Of a DNA stretch of 64,000 nucleotides, positions 1 to 16,300 are shown piece by piece; the first letter of the stretch is position 1; each line of letters begins with the position of its first letter. Both the position numbers and the translations under genes were made by a program. The stretch comes from Chrysomallon squamiferum (Eukaryota > Mollusca > Gastropoda > Neomphalida > Peltospiridae). The notes beneath the pieces are model-generated. The model ran no database searches. It was not told the origin of the DNA and saw nothing but the letters and a program-made list of their open reading frames with translations. The stretch is from assembly GCA_012295275.1 (NCBI GenBank), contig CM022673.1, positions 21,636,913-21,700,912 of the forward strand, in the 5' to 3' direction.

Positions 1-2534
<2,534 letters not shown>

Positions 2535-2535
2535 A

Positions 2536-2553
2536 ATGCGGTGCTGGTTTTAG
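2536..2553 (+). other. short upstream ORF in the SLC4 leader
   Basis: In the exon starting at 2535, an ATG at 2536 opens a five-codon reading frame (MRCWF) that closes with TAG at 2551-2553. That is 12 nt before the inferred main ATG at 2566 and in the same frame. If this leader is in the mature mRNA, ribosomes must terminate and reinitiate or scan past it. The in-frame TAG is also why 2566 is taken as the start of the main protein. Confidence 0.5.
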
Positions 2554-2565
2554 AGAAGAAACAAG

Positions 2566-2902
2566 ATGTCAGGGGAACCAGAAGAGACTCATGACAAGTT
2601 TGACACGAACGGGGAGGTGCCGCGGGTTCAGGGCCCCGGGGGAAGAAGTGAGTGTAATTTATCTTCTGTCATATAAAAACATCAATTTTTTTTATTATAT
2701 AATAATAATAATAAAGAATAAAATGCAAAGAAACTAATTTTTATTTCCATCTTATTAAAAAAAAAAAAAAAAAAAAAATTATTTCATGTGATTTAGATGG
2801 ATTGATTAGGTTTCAATAAATATATTTTTTACATTTAAAAAATAAAATAAAATAAGCTACAAAATAACTTTATTTATTTATTTGTTTATTAATTTATTAA
2901 AT

Positions 2903-2949
<47 letters not shown>

Positions 2950-2984
2950 TTTGTTTATTTGTTTATTAGTTTATTTATTTATTT

Positions 2985-3023
<39 letters not shown>

Positions 3024-3451
3024 TTTGTTTATTAGTTTATTAAATTTATTTATTTATTTAACAAACTGGATGTTGTGTACAAAACTACTGTTTTTCAGGT
3101 GTTGATCATGGTAAGACTAAGTTAAGACTGTTTGTCAGAGTAATTCGCTTTGTGCTAATTGCAGCTTGTAATGTAACGGCAATGTGACACGTTCCTTTAT
3201 TTACTATAATTCTTACAGCTTCACGGCTGAGTTAGAAAATCAGGCAGAGCTACAGAATAATAATCAGAGTTTATGATAAAATTTTATTATTAAAATTCAA
3301 AATAATGAAGATTTTGTTAAGGTGCTTTCTTTTTAGGCTCGATTTATATATTTATATTATTACACTTACTTGAAATGACAGACATAAAATAGTTATTAAT
3401 GCAGTTGGATTATTATAATTATAATTATTATTATTATTATTATTATTATTC

Positions 3452-3498
<47 letters not shown>

Positions 3499-4189
3499 AT
3501 TTAGCCCATAGGAATGTTTTTAAAACTAAGTCTTCTTAAAGGTTTAAAGGATATTTAACAAAATGAGTTTGCCGACTTTTTCATATACTCTTTTTCAAAC
3601 AAAATACAAATTAGTATATTTTGATCTCTGTTAGGTTATATACCAATACAGAAAATATTTAATAAATAGTTATTATTATTTTCAATGGTTATTTTGTAAC
3701 ATCCACATTAGATCAGGACTGCCATGCAGGTGAAGTATCACTTACTTTGTCTGATGAAACAATAGCTTTTATTATCTTTCTTTTATTTTCTCACGTAATA
3801 ATTTGCATCATCTACGTGATATTTTAACTTCCTCAGACGTTCAGACATCACTGTTCTTGCTTTTAAACTTTTTCCTTATATTTTTTGTAACACTGAAACA
3901 ATAAGAACACTTTTTTTTTTTTTTTTTTTTTTTTTTTCTGTTGTTTTGTTGTTTTTTCATCAGAATTTAAAGGAAAACTGAAATAACAATTTGGCGATTA
4001 TCACTGTTCGGCTAAGTGCATTAGAACTAAGTGTAACCATCCAATTTAGCTTTAAAACATGAACTAAAGGGTAATTCTAAATTTAATCATATTCTTCAAA
4101 GCAAAATACTGTCATGGATTCTTCTCTTGTTTAATTTTTTAAAGTGTCTACTTTGACAGTATATAAAAATAAATAAATAGATAGATAGA

Positions 4190-4269
<80 letters not shown>

Positions 4270-5744
4270 TCGATACAAAAAATAATAATAATTAAAAAAA
4301 ACCTATCATTTGTATATACATTGTTGATATTTTTAATTCATCTTTTGTTACATTAACTGTGCAGTTGAGCGCTGTTATCGCGAGTGTCACATTGTCGATA
4401 TACGGGTAATTGTGATAAAATGTCCATAAATCTCTGCTTATGATTTATTTCAAAATCCTTAATCAAACGCTTCTTACTGTACATTTTATTTAGTTTTAAT
4501 AATACTAACAAAAATATGTTAAAAAATGATAGTACATGATTTTAAATTGTATACTTGCTTCAGAACATTGCTTGACTTTATTCTATTGTCTTGAGTATTG
4601 TAATGTTAACTGTATTTTACTTCTGTGAATAACGGATGCATTACTTAATGTAGAGATTAAATATTTGATATTGTTAGCATTCAGAGATATGCTATTAGTG
4701 ACTCGAGTAATTGTTTTTGTGTGGTGTTCGTACGTTAGCAGATTTCCCTGATTAATTTCTTTGTTAATCATTTTAATTATAATCATAAATTGTGTAAATT
4801 GTTTTCTTAAATAATCTTTTATTATTTATTTATTTATTTACTTATTTTATATTAATATTAGTTATTAATAATTATAATTACTGTACGAAAGTAATGATAT
4901 ATTTTCTGATGTAAACGATAGGTTTATTCACACTTCGTAACACTTAATAACCATCTGTCATGATAGCAGTTCTTAAGAAAATAATTCTCATTAAATTTTA
5001 AATTATAATGACAATACTATTACTACTAATATTAATAACTATAACAGCAGTTTCTATTTGACACAAATAATAATAAACAATCTGATTTGCTTTGATGTAA
5101 TACATTATTTTTACTAAAAACAAAAAATAACCAAATCGTTTTATTTCGTACGATACAGATGGTTACCAGAAAAAGTTCAGTGTGTATATATCTTTAGCTC
5201 GTATCAATCATCGTTGTTGGTTTCATACACATTTCATGTTGTGTTTTTTTGTATTTTTTTACCTTGCCTGTCGCTATTTGTATGTTTGTCTGAAACCTTT
5301 TGAAGGATTACATTTATGTGATGTCATTGATCTTCACAGGTCACCTTTATCAGTGGGTTAAACATCTGAGTTAAATCAAAGCATACTGTCTAGAAACAAA
5401 GGGCGGAATGGCTAGGGAAACTTCTTCCTGTTTGTTTTCAGCAGGCCGCGGCTTTTTGTACTGACCGTAATCCCTGGGTCTGAGTTAGGACAGACAAAAC
5501 AATAACGGGTTGTGAAAAGAAAGAAATGAATAAAAATAAAACAGTGATAGAAATGACATAAAAATCAAACAAGACTTCCCTCAGAAAACCCCACAGCACA
5601 GACCATTCTTTAATAAAAGTACAACACGGAAAAAGGCGAACGCTTGAATAAATTTTTATGATCAGGCCAAACAGATACTATTTGTAAAAATTTCAAACTC
5701 GCTTTTTGTTTTCTCTGTCTCTCTCTCTACAGTCGACATTATAG

Positions 5745-5837
<93 letters not shown>

Positions 5838-6098
5838 GCAAAATAAGGTTAACGGGGATGGATTAGAGAAATATTTGTAAATACACACAAAATAAAGTTG
5901 GTAAAACTTTTGAAATAAAGAAAAAGGAAAATGCAGCCTTTTGTAAGCCTCGTTTAAACCACATTCCACATTTTGTTCAAACATATAACTTACTTTCGTT
6001 TTGTACACACACACGACTTTAACATACATACACACACATATCGTAGGTAGGTATGATTGTGTGTGTATGTCTATATTATGTATGTATGTGTGTGTGTG

Positions 6099-6129
<31 letters not shown>

Positions 6130-8932
6130 GAATTTCAACAGTTACACATTCACGTGGCTGGGCGTAGTAGAGCAATAAAGTATTGGTATATTAAACAATA
6201 TATATATATATATTATCTTATTTTTATTTAAGCATGGGTTTACCTTTCATTAGATTTTCTATGTTTCGGTATTAGCATGTGTGAGTTATATCTGTATGAT
6301 GGATGTGTTATCTGTTTTAGTGCTGAAGAAGAGTACGTCGCTGTATCTGAATATCGTGGCTCCGCACAAGCCCGGCAGACCATCCATAGACCAGACAGCG
6401 CAGGGTAATCTCTCTACTTCATTTAAACACGTCCACTGCAGTGGCTGGCTCAAACTCCAGAGCAGAGTATTACGAGTTTGCCAACGGCAACTGTGACAAC
6501 GATGACCTGCAATTTACACAATTAAACAATAAACTCCCTCCCGACCTGCAAACAAAATAACTGGTGACGCTTGGAAGCATTCGCTAATTATTATTTTATA
6601 TGGCCACACCTATTATTATTTTTTTTTTAATTCATTATTAGTTTTAATATTTTAATTATTATTTGTTTTCTACAAAATATGTTTTGATAAATTTATTTTT
6701 CTTCAGACTTTTAAGAATTATTTTATTGTGCTAATACTTTATTGTAGCAAATAATGTTTTGTTACATTTAGTAATAATAGGTATTCCTGTTAATACTGTT
6801 GTTGTTACCGCTGCTGTTACAACTACTTTGTCGTTATTTTTCCAGTGGAATGCCAGGAGTTCACGCTCTACGGGGACGAGAACTACGTGCCCTCAGAACG
6901 AGTGCAGGAAGTTATCAACAGCGTGCACGATCCGAAACATCGCGCACACAAAATCTTCTCAGAGATGGACGTTCTCAGGCAAAGAGGAGAGAATGATTTT
7001 GAGTGGAGAGAAATTTGCAGGTGAAAATATTATTTAGAATACGATTTTTTACGTACTGTCTATCTTGTTATGAATATCCACTCGCTTTATCTCCAAATAA
7101 AAGCAGAAAGCCTGAGAGTTTTTAAAATTATTAAACATTTCCAAAGATCGAACAATTATTGTTAAATCTAACTCCTCGTTAGTCATCGACTTTCTAAATT
7201 GGAACATCAATCTAAATAAGATATTAATCAATCAATAAATAAATAAGTATATAAATATATAAATATAATTATTTACGTCCAGATCAGAAAGTGTTCATTA
7301 CTAAACCAACATTTGAACAATATTTAAAGGAACTCCAACTTCTCTGACAAATCACTAAGACTCAGATTCTGTAAATGTTAATTTTGTTTTAAACGTTCTC
7401 TTCAAACTAGAACGAATGTTATTTATTTTCGGTTGTTAAAAACACGTTAGTCAGTGATTTGCTGGTTTTTACCGCTGTTTTCAGATGGGTTAAATACGAG
7501 GAGAAGCTGGAAGAGGGGTCAAACAGGTGGTCCAAGCCTCACGTGGCCTCCCTGTCCATGCACTACATCGTGGAACTGAGGAGACTCCTCATGGAGGGAG
7601 TCCTCTTACTTGATGTTGAATGTTACTCAATCTCTCAGATAGTAGGTTAGTGTTCTTCTAGGAAAATAATATAATATAATATAAACTAATATAATATAAT
7701 ATAATTTAATATAATATATATGTGTGTGTGCATTTGTTTAATAAGTTACATCGAATAAAGAAAACGTACAGCACCATACAGACAGATGATTTATAACTTC
7801 CCTGTACATAATTTCAAAACATTGAAACGTTTTTGTTTAGCTTTGTATCACTTGGTACACTGTCATAATTTATGCTCTTCCAAAAGTAACAGGTTATCTG
7901 ATGTCTTTATTTAGTTCTGCACTTTGTAAATATTATTATTATTTATGTTTCCACTGAAATGTCGTACTGACTTGTCATAATGAATCCAATTCATTCGTAT
8001 AAAGATTTTGTTTATCATATTTTATTACCACTTATACATTTGAAAGGCAAGCTGTCATTATATCTATACATTGCTGTTATTTATATTTCGCTTTATTTGT
8101 TAATTCATGTTATTTATTTTCGGATAAATTAATAACTGAGATAACAAACATTGAAAAAAACTCGGTGATTATTTGGTTAAAAACCAGTTGCTGACTGTCT
8201 TAAAGAAATAAAGGCAATCGAAAGTTCTATAGCATGCATAATATATAAATTCTAGCTGGAATTCTAAAAGCAATTATGAATATGTTATTATTATTATTGT
8301 TATTATTATTTCGTTGTTAATGTTGTTGTTTTGAAAAATAACTACATACATATTTTGAATTATCAGATGAAACTGTGTTTGCTTTGGTGATGGCCTATAA
8401 GATTTCACTGATATTCGTTGTTGATTTTACTTTTTTTTCAGAGAAGTTTCTTGATGAGTGGATCGCTGCGCACAAAGTAGATCCCAAACTACGACAGCAT
8501 CTGCGAACCCTGCTACTGAAACATCATCGTCATGGCGACGAGACGAAGAAAGAAAAGAAATACAAGCGAACAATGTCTTCTCAAAGTGAGTCACTTAGGA
8601 CATAATTAGGTTACTGGGGTTCAAATCGCGCAAGTGGACATCTGTGTAATAGTCACTTTTACATGTTTTCTGTTCTGGTGAAGCAGTTTATGTTGTTTTA
8701 CGAGAATCTGAAATAATAAGTAGCTTATTAATTCAGTATAATTCTAATACAACAGTTTTAATCTGCAGATATTCTGACACATATTAAATATGGTTTAACA
8801 ACAGCAGTTTACTTTTCCAATAAAAAATCAAGCAAACAGCAAGTTATTTATCAGGAAAAAGTCCAAAATTATAACAAATAACCAATAAAAAAAATAAAAT
8901 AAAATAAAATAAAATAAAATAAAATAAAATAA

Positions 8933-9006
<74 letters not shown>

Positions 9007-10330
9007 AATCCACTAATCCCAGCTAACGGATACTGATTTGCTGTTACGCGTGTTGCAGACATGTTGCTGAAGGTGGCGAGTCAGGCGAGTATGACGAGCA
9101 GCGCCAGTGCAGGAAGTCTGGAGAACATGGACGCTGACAGCTTAGAAGCTACAAAAAAAGTGAGAAAAGCCGTCTTCTTTTTCTTCTTTTGTTTCAAGTT
9201 AGTTCAGATTTAATTGTTTAACTGAACTACAAACGACAGATGAGTACATGGATATTGTAGAACGTCACCGGACTGATCAGTTCAGCCCTGGATTCTGAAA
9301 GTTTAGCAACATTCAGTAAATCCTTTGAGTATAATCTTTTTTGTCCGATCCAGCTTTATAACATGTATACGAATCAAATAACATGTATTACAAATCTCTA
9401 CGTAATTATTAAAAATACATTTTCTTAAATATTAATAAAATAAATCGTGCAAATATTTATCGTTATATAACGTTTTTTTTGAAAGTATAATTACTGTTTA
9501 TATCGTTAACAGCAAAATGAAAGATTTCTACGAAAGATTCCCAAAGGATCGGAAGTGGCCAGTATTTGGATTGGTGCAGTCGAGGAAATGGAAAGCCCTG
9601 TATGTGGATTTATGAGACTTAATGACCCACGGATGTTAGGTGATCTTTCAGAGGTCAACCTACCAACCAGATTCATTGTTGTAATACTTGGCCCACCTAC
9701 TATGATTGACAATTACACGGAATGTGGGCGGTGCATTGCCACAATGATGGTTGATGACGTAAGTTCACAACTGTTTCATTCTTAGTTTGGTTATTGTAGA
9801 GAGAGAGAGAGAATTGCCCAAATTAGAGTAAAATTATTCCATTAGAATTATCTTGAAAATAGTTGTATTCCCCCTCCCACTCAGTATTGTAAATTACTCT
9901 ATAAATATATGATGTAAAAAACAAACTCTGTATATAATTCTTATGTAACTCAGTTGTTGCTTTAATCCGTCCTCAGATTTTCCGAGAAGTCGCCTTCAAA
10001 TGTCGAAACAAGGACGACCTGATCGCGGGCTGCGACGAGTTCCTGGAGCAGGTGACGGTGCTGCCGCCTGGTGAATGGGATCCCAAGATCAGGATCGACC
10101 CGCCGTCCAGCGTACCAGACCAGGTAAACCAGATCTTGTCTGTTTGTCTGTTTGTTTGTTTGTTTGTTTGTTTATATGTTTGTTTGGTCGGTTGGTTTAA
10201 AATACTCACTTATTATTGTGTATATTGTTCTTATTCTAGCACATAACTGACTGGTATGAGTATATTTTTGCTGGCATATCTGTGCGCACGTACGTATGTG
10301 TTTCAGAGAGAGAGACAGACAGACAGAGAC

Positions 10331-10376
<46 letters not shown>

Positions 10377-13300
10377 GAGGGTCGGCCTGTTAGTTTGTGT
10401 GTGTATGTGGAATGAAATTAAAAATGATCAACTAATCAAATGATTCAATGAACTATAGTAAGTAACATTTATGTTCACAGAAAATACGAAAAACACAGTC
10501 ATCTGCTGATTTTTTTCTGGATGCCATTGAAGGAAAATTGAATAGCGGAGGCCATGATGACAGCCATTTTGATCCTGATCTTACCATCAGTTGCAGGTGA
10601 CTAATATTTTATATTTCTATCTTTTAGTTAGTACAGTGTCGTCTTAAACTTTTCATTTTAAAATAAACTAAAGGTAAGTAATGTCTACATCAACACAGTA
10701 TCTATTTTGTCACGTTTTATTATTTATTTATATATATATATATCTTAAATGCTGATAGGAGAAAATAGTGTATAATAATAATTTGAATTATGAACATTAC
10801 GAGACAACCAAATTTTATATCGTGACAGTCATTATTACATTTGAAACATTCTAACAAGAAACAATTGTTACAACCAGTCAGAGGTAAGAGAAAAGGGAAA
10901 AAACTATTAACATTTAACCTGTTTTCTGATATTCTCAGACCATTCAAGGGTTTGTACAAAGACATCAAGAGAAAGATTCCTTGGTATCCCTCAGACTTCA
11001 AAGATGCTTTCCACATCCAATGCGTTGCCTCCATTATCTACATCTTCTTGGCGACCTTGACACCAAACGTGACCTTTGGCGGAATGCTTGGAAAAACCAC
11101 TGATCAGTATATGGTTTGTTGTTGAATTAATTTTAATGGTATACAGAAGAGAAAATAAAACATTCATTTTAAAGAAAAAAATAACATTAAACGAATGATC
11201 AATTTGATGACTTAAAATAAAGCTGAAAGTTATAGATACATTAGATAAAAAAGGAAAAATATAAATTTTAAAGAAAATGAAGGCTAAAAGACTATGGTAC
11301 TTAATATATACTCATCATACAAGTAACGAATTATTGCAGGGAGTTATGGAGTGTATCTTTGCGGCTGCAACTACAGGTGTAATTTTTGCTCTCATGTCTG
11401 GTCAGCCAATGAATATCCTCGGTAGTACTGGCCCTATGCTAGTACTGGAAAAAATCATATTCGATATTTGCAAGTAAGTTTTTTATAACAAGTATAGTAA
11501 GTTTTTTATAACAAGTATACGTTTATACAAACAGTTCTCTTTCTGAAATAGAAATTTGTTGAAGACGTCTTCAGTTTGCAAACTTTTAACAAAGTCTGTA
11601 TAGAAATTAATCTAAAAAAAAAAAAAAAAAAAAAAACCCACTATCTATACTTTTAATATTTAAAAAAATCTTTGTTTATTTATTTATTTTTTATTTATGC
11701 TGCTGCCTTTTATTTCTATTCTGTTTTAATCATTTTGTTTTTTCTTTTAAATAGTTATTGCAGAATGATTCTCCTTAATGAAAAATAATCTTCATTATTG
11801 AAATCATATACTTAAATTAATCTATGTTTGTCTCTGTTATATATTCTTACGTTGTACAGAAATGATGTTTTCTATTTCATTAATAATTCTTACGTTTTCC
11901 CTGTATTTTGTAACTTATACGTTAGAAAGATGCTTTCTTTTGCTAAACATTGTTTTTTAGGAATATGATAATGCTTTCTGTATATTTTCTGTTATGCAAA
12001 GCATAGCAATTACAATATTCTATTTTGACAGAGACAATGACTGGGATTTTCTTCCACTGCGGTTGTGGATTGGTGTGTGGACCACGGGCTATCTTCTTCT
12101 CATCGTTGCCTTTGATCTTAGTGCCCTTGTCAAGTACATTACTCGATTCACCGAGGAGAGTTTTGCGTGTCTTATCGCTTTGATTTTCATCTACGAATCG
12201 TTTCTGAAACTGGCTGAAATCCACTACGATGAGGCGCCGCTTAACATGCACCCAAATGGCACTTACGTCCCGCCATTCCACTGCGAATGTATCCTAAACA
12301 CCGAAAACACCACATATTCCATGATGACAACGATGGCATCGACCATGATGAATCAAACAACTGCCCCTTCTTTTACCACAACAGCGATTACAAATATGAC
12401 AGTAACAACCACTGACATGATGGCCACTACGACGGAAGAAATGATGACGACGATTATGTGGAACAAACAGAGGTGCGAGAGCATGTTGCATGAGTGGCAT
12501 TGTACAGGCACGGTGCCTGACGCCTTCGTGTTCTCCATCCTGCTCTTTCTCGGAACATTTGGTATTTCCATCTTCTGTGTCAATTTCAAGACGTGGCCGT
12601 GTTTTCCAACTTTTGTAAATATAAACTTTTTATTATTAAAACTCATTAAACTTGTAATGCATTCATGTAAAAATGTTTACACTTTACTTGATTTGGTGTG
12701 TGTATATGTGTATATGTGTATGTATGTATGTGTGTGTGTGTGTGTGAGTATATATATATATATATATATAGGAAATGGTTAAACGACTCTGGTCTGTTTC
12801 AAAGGAAAATGTTTCTAATATAATACGTTTAATAAAATATATGTGTATAAAAAAACAAAGACGTTTTTATTGATATCAAAAATAAATTATATATTTATTA
12901 AATACGTAATTTAAATATTTTACATTATAAACCCAAAAAGTTTTAATGTATTTAATTCTTTCAGTTTCTGTCTGTTAATTCTTCCATGTTTTCCTTCAGG
13001 TGCGACAGATGATCAGTGACTTTGGTGTTTTGATTGCCATCATTCTCATGGTTGGTTTTGATTATGGTTTGGGACTCCGAACCCCCAAACTGACTGTGCC
13101 TGCTGAGTTCAAGGTAAAACCAACAAACTCCTATGTTTATTAATCATACACATTCCCATCTAAGGTTGTTTCATACATGTGTCTATTCCTATCTTAGCAT
13201 ATTTAATACTCATACAGATTCCGATCTTAGTATATTTAATACTCATACAGATTCCTATCTTAGTATATTTAATACTCATACATATTCCTATCTTAGTATA

Positions 13301-16300
13301 TTTAATACTCATACATATTCCTATCTTAGTATATTTAATACTCATACATATTCCTATCTTAGTATATTTAATACTCATACAGATCCTATCTTAGTATATT
13401 TAATACTCATACAGATTCCTATCTTAGTATATTTAATACTCATACATATTCCTATCTTAGTATATTTAATACAGATTCCTATCTAAGTATATTTAATACA
13501 GATTCCTATCTAAGTATATTTAATACAGATTCCTATCTAAGTATATTTAATACAGATTCCTATCTAAGTATATTTAATACAGATTCCTATCTAAGTATAT
13601 TTAATACTCATACAGATTCCTATCTAAGTATATTTAATACAGATTCCTATCTAAGTATATTTAATACAGATTCCTATCTAAGTATATTTAATACAGATTC
13701 CTATCTAAGTATATTTAATACAGATTCCTATCTAGGCTGTTTGGTGTTTTATCGCACACATTTTTTCTGTGGTGTTTTAGCCTACTCGGTCTGACGTTCG
13801 TGGCTGGATCATTCACCCGTTTTCGGAACGCAACCCGTGGTGGTTGTACATCGGCGCAGGAGTCCCAGCCATCATCGCCACCATCCTCATCTTCATGGAC
13901 CAGCAGATCACAGCGGTCATTGTGAACAGGAAAGAAAACAAACTGAAGGTAACTCGAAAGTCTTACTCAGTTTGACATTACGTATTCGTATTTCATAAAC
14001 AACTGAATATTTGTGCATGTGTGTGTGCATGTGTGTGTGTGTGTGTGTATGTGTGTGTGTGTTTGTGTGTCTTCTAAATGACATATAAAGACAAAAATAT
14101 ACAGAAATATTTATAGTCCACATGTCTCGGTTAATATTTTCTATAAAACCAAACATCTCGAGTTTTCTAACTAGGAATAATTATTTGCCAAAGTAGTTCA
14201 TCGTAACTGTCATAATACGTACATGTTTATGTTGGCATGTATATCTGCGTTTGAATATCTACATAACCGCACGTACAAACAAATACACAAATTTTCCTTT
14301 TTTTCAAATTTATATTTATAAATACGGTTATAATTTACTCATTTTTAAAATTTTGTTTAAAATGTACTTATTTGTAGTAGATAAGGTTTCACTGTTTAAA
14401 ATGTATTTATTTGTAGTAGATAAGGTTTTACTGTTTAAAATGTACTTATTTGTAGTAGATACGGTTTTACTGTTTAAAATGTACTTATTTGCAGTAGATA
14501 CGGTTTTACTGTTTAAAATGTATTTAGTTGTAGTAGATAAGGTTTTACTGTTTAAAATGTACTTATTTGCAGTAGATAAGGTTTTACTGTTTAAAATGTA
14601 TTTATCTGTAGTAGATAAGGTTTTAGTGTTTAAAATGTATTTATCTGTAGTAGATAAGGTTTCACTGTTTAACATGTATTTATCTGTAGTAGATAATGTT
14701 TTACTGTTTTACATGTATTTATCTGTAGTAGATAAGGTTTTACTGTTTAACATGTATTTATCTGTAGTAGATAAGGTTTTACTGTTTAACATGTATTTAT
14801 CTGTGGTAGATAAGGTTTCACTGTTTAACATGTATTTATCTGTGGTAGATAAGGTTTCACTGTTTAACATGTATTTATCTGTAGTAGATAAGGTTTTACT
14901 GTTTAACATGTATTTATCTGTAGTAGATAAGGTTTTAAACATGCACTCACTGTTCACAGAAAGGCAAGGGGTATCATCTGGACTTGTTGGTAGTAGCAGT
15001 GCTCGTCCTCGCTCACTCGTTTCTGGGGCTGCCCTGGTACGTGGCTGCCACTGTGTCTGCCATCGCTCACATTCAGAGTCTACGGAAAGAGTCAGAATGT
15101 ACTGCCCCTGGAGAACGTCCAACATTCCTCGGTGTAAGGTATGAAACTATATTTTGAGTCAGTCAAAGGGCAGCATTAGCAGTTTGGTAATATTTCTAGT
15201 TTAAAAGTTGATATTACCATTTATTCTGAATCATAATTGCAGTTGTAATTTGAAAAATTTAAAGAAGTCTGCTTATAATCTTAGCTTTATTCTGAAGAGC
15301 AAAACTGAAAGAGTAATAACATAATTATTAAAATCTAATTTCATTTGGTAAAGGAAGAACTTTCATGGTTTAAAATTCAAAACAAATTTAGTTTTTACCA
15401 ACCTGATAAACTAAAGCTTTTTTCGTATATTCTAAGATGAAAAAAAAAAGAGTGTTGTTGCTATAGTTTATTTAAATAATATTTTCTAGAGAACAACGAG
15501 TTACTGGTTTAGTTGTTGGCATTCTCAGTGGTATCGCTGTTCTTATCACAAACGTGCTTGGGGTAAGTTATAAATACACGATATATACTTATCATCGAAA
15601 ATATATATATATATCAAAATCTGCAGTAATTTATATCTTACTACTAAACCAAAAGAGTTTTTATCAAATAGTAAAGTTGTACTTTGTTTTCATTGCTCAC
15701 CAATTTATTTTACATAATATGTTACACGTTTGTTTTTGTTTATATGTCAGTTTGATCAAGTGTTTTATGAAAGTTTATTTACAATAGTTATGTAATTCTG
15801 ATAGTTTACTTATAACATACAGACTTCTTGTCATTCTCTTTCAGGTTATACCAATGCCTGTATTGTACGGAATCTTTCTTTACATGGGTTTCTCTGCCCT
15901 TTTTGGAATGCAGGTAAAAGATAATAAGCGATTCATAAATTTCTTTAGCATTAATTCAAATACTGTTTCACATAATATATAGGGAGGATCGTCGCTTAAA
16001 AACGCTCAGACAGAGCGCAACAGATAGGCCAGTCGAGTTATTTCTCGTTCCAGCCAGCGTTCAACGAACAGTTTAACAAAAGTAACTGTATGTACAGTCC
16101 TGTCTAAAGGAGAAGAATTTCTAATTTCTTTTAGCAAATTAAATAAATCTAAACCTTAATCTATACATTTATAACTTCATGTAAACGTTGATTAAAAGTG
16201 TCGCTTCTTAGTAAGATCTGACGACTCACTGTTTTGTTTCTTGTTTTCAGTTTATTGACAGACTACTGCTGTTTTTGATGCCAGTCAAGTATCAGCCAGA

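Noticed and set aside
8600-8640. tRNA or SINE-like B box (GGTTCAAATC)
   Set aside because: No A box, cloverleaf or poly-A/T tail at the expected spacing.
13133-13486. Repetitive frames on both strands suggesting a repeat protein
   Set aside because: Produced by the 33-bp minisatellite, whose period is a multiple of three, inside an SLC4 intron.
14251-15144. 297-codon frame running from repeats into conserved-looking sequence
   Set aside because: A stop-free 39-bp minisatellite joined by chance to the SLC4 exon 14960-15138 read in the wrong frame. The correct frame encodes GKGYHLDLL and continues the transporter.
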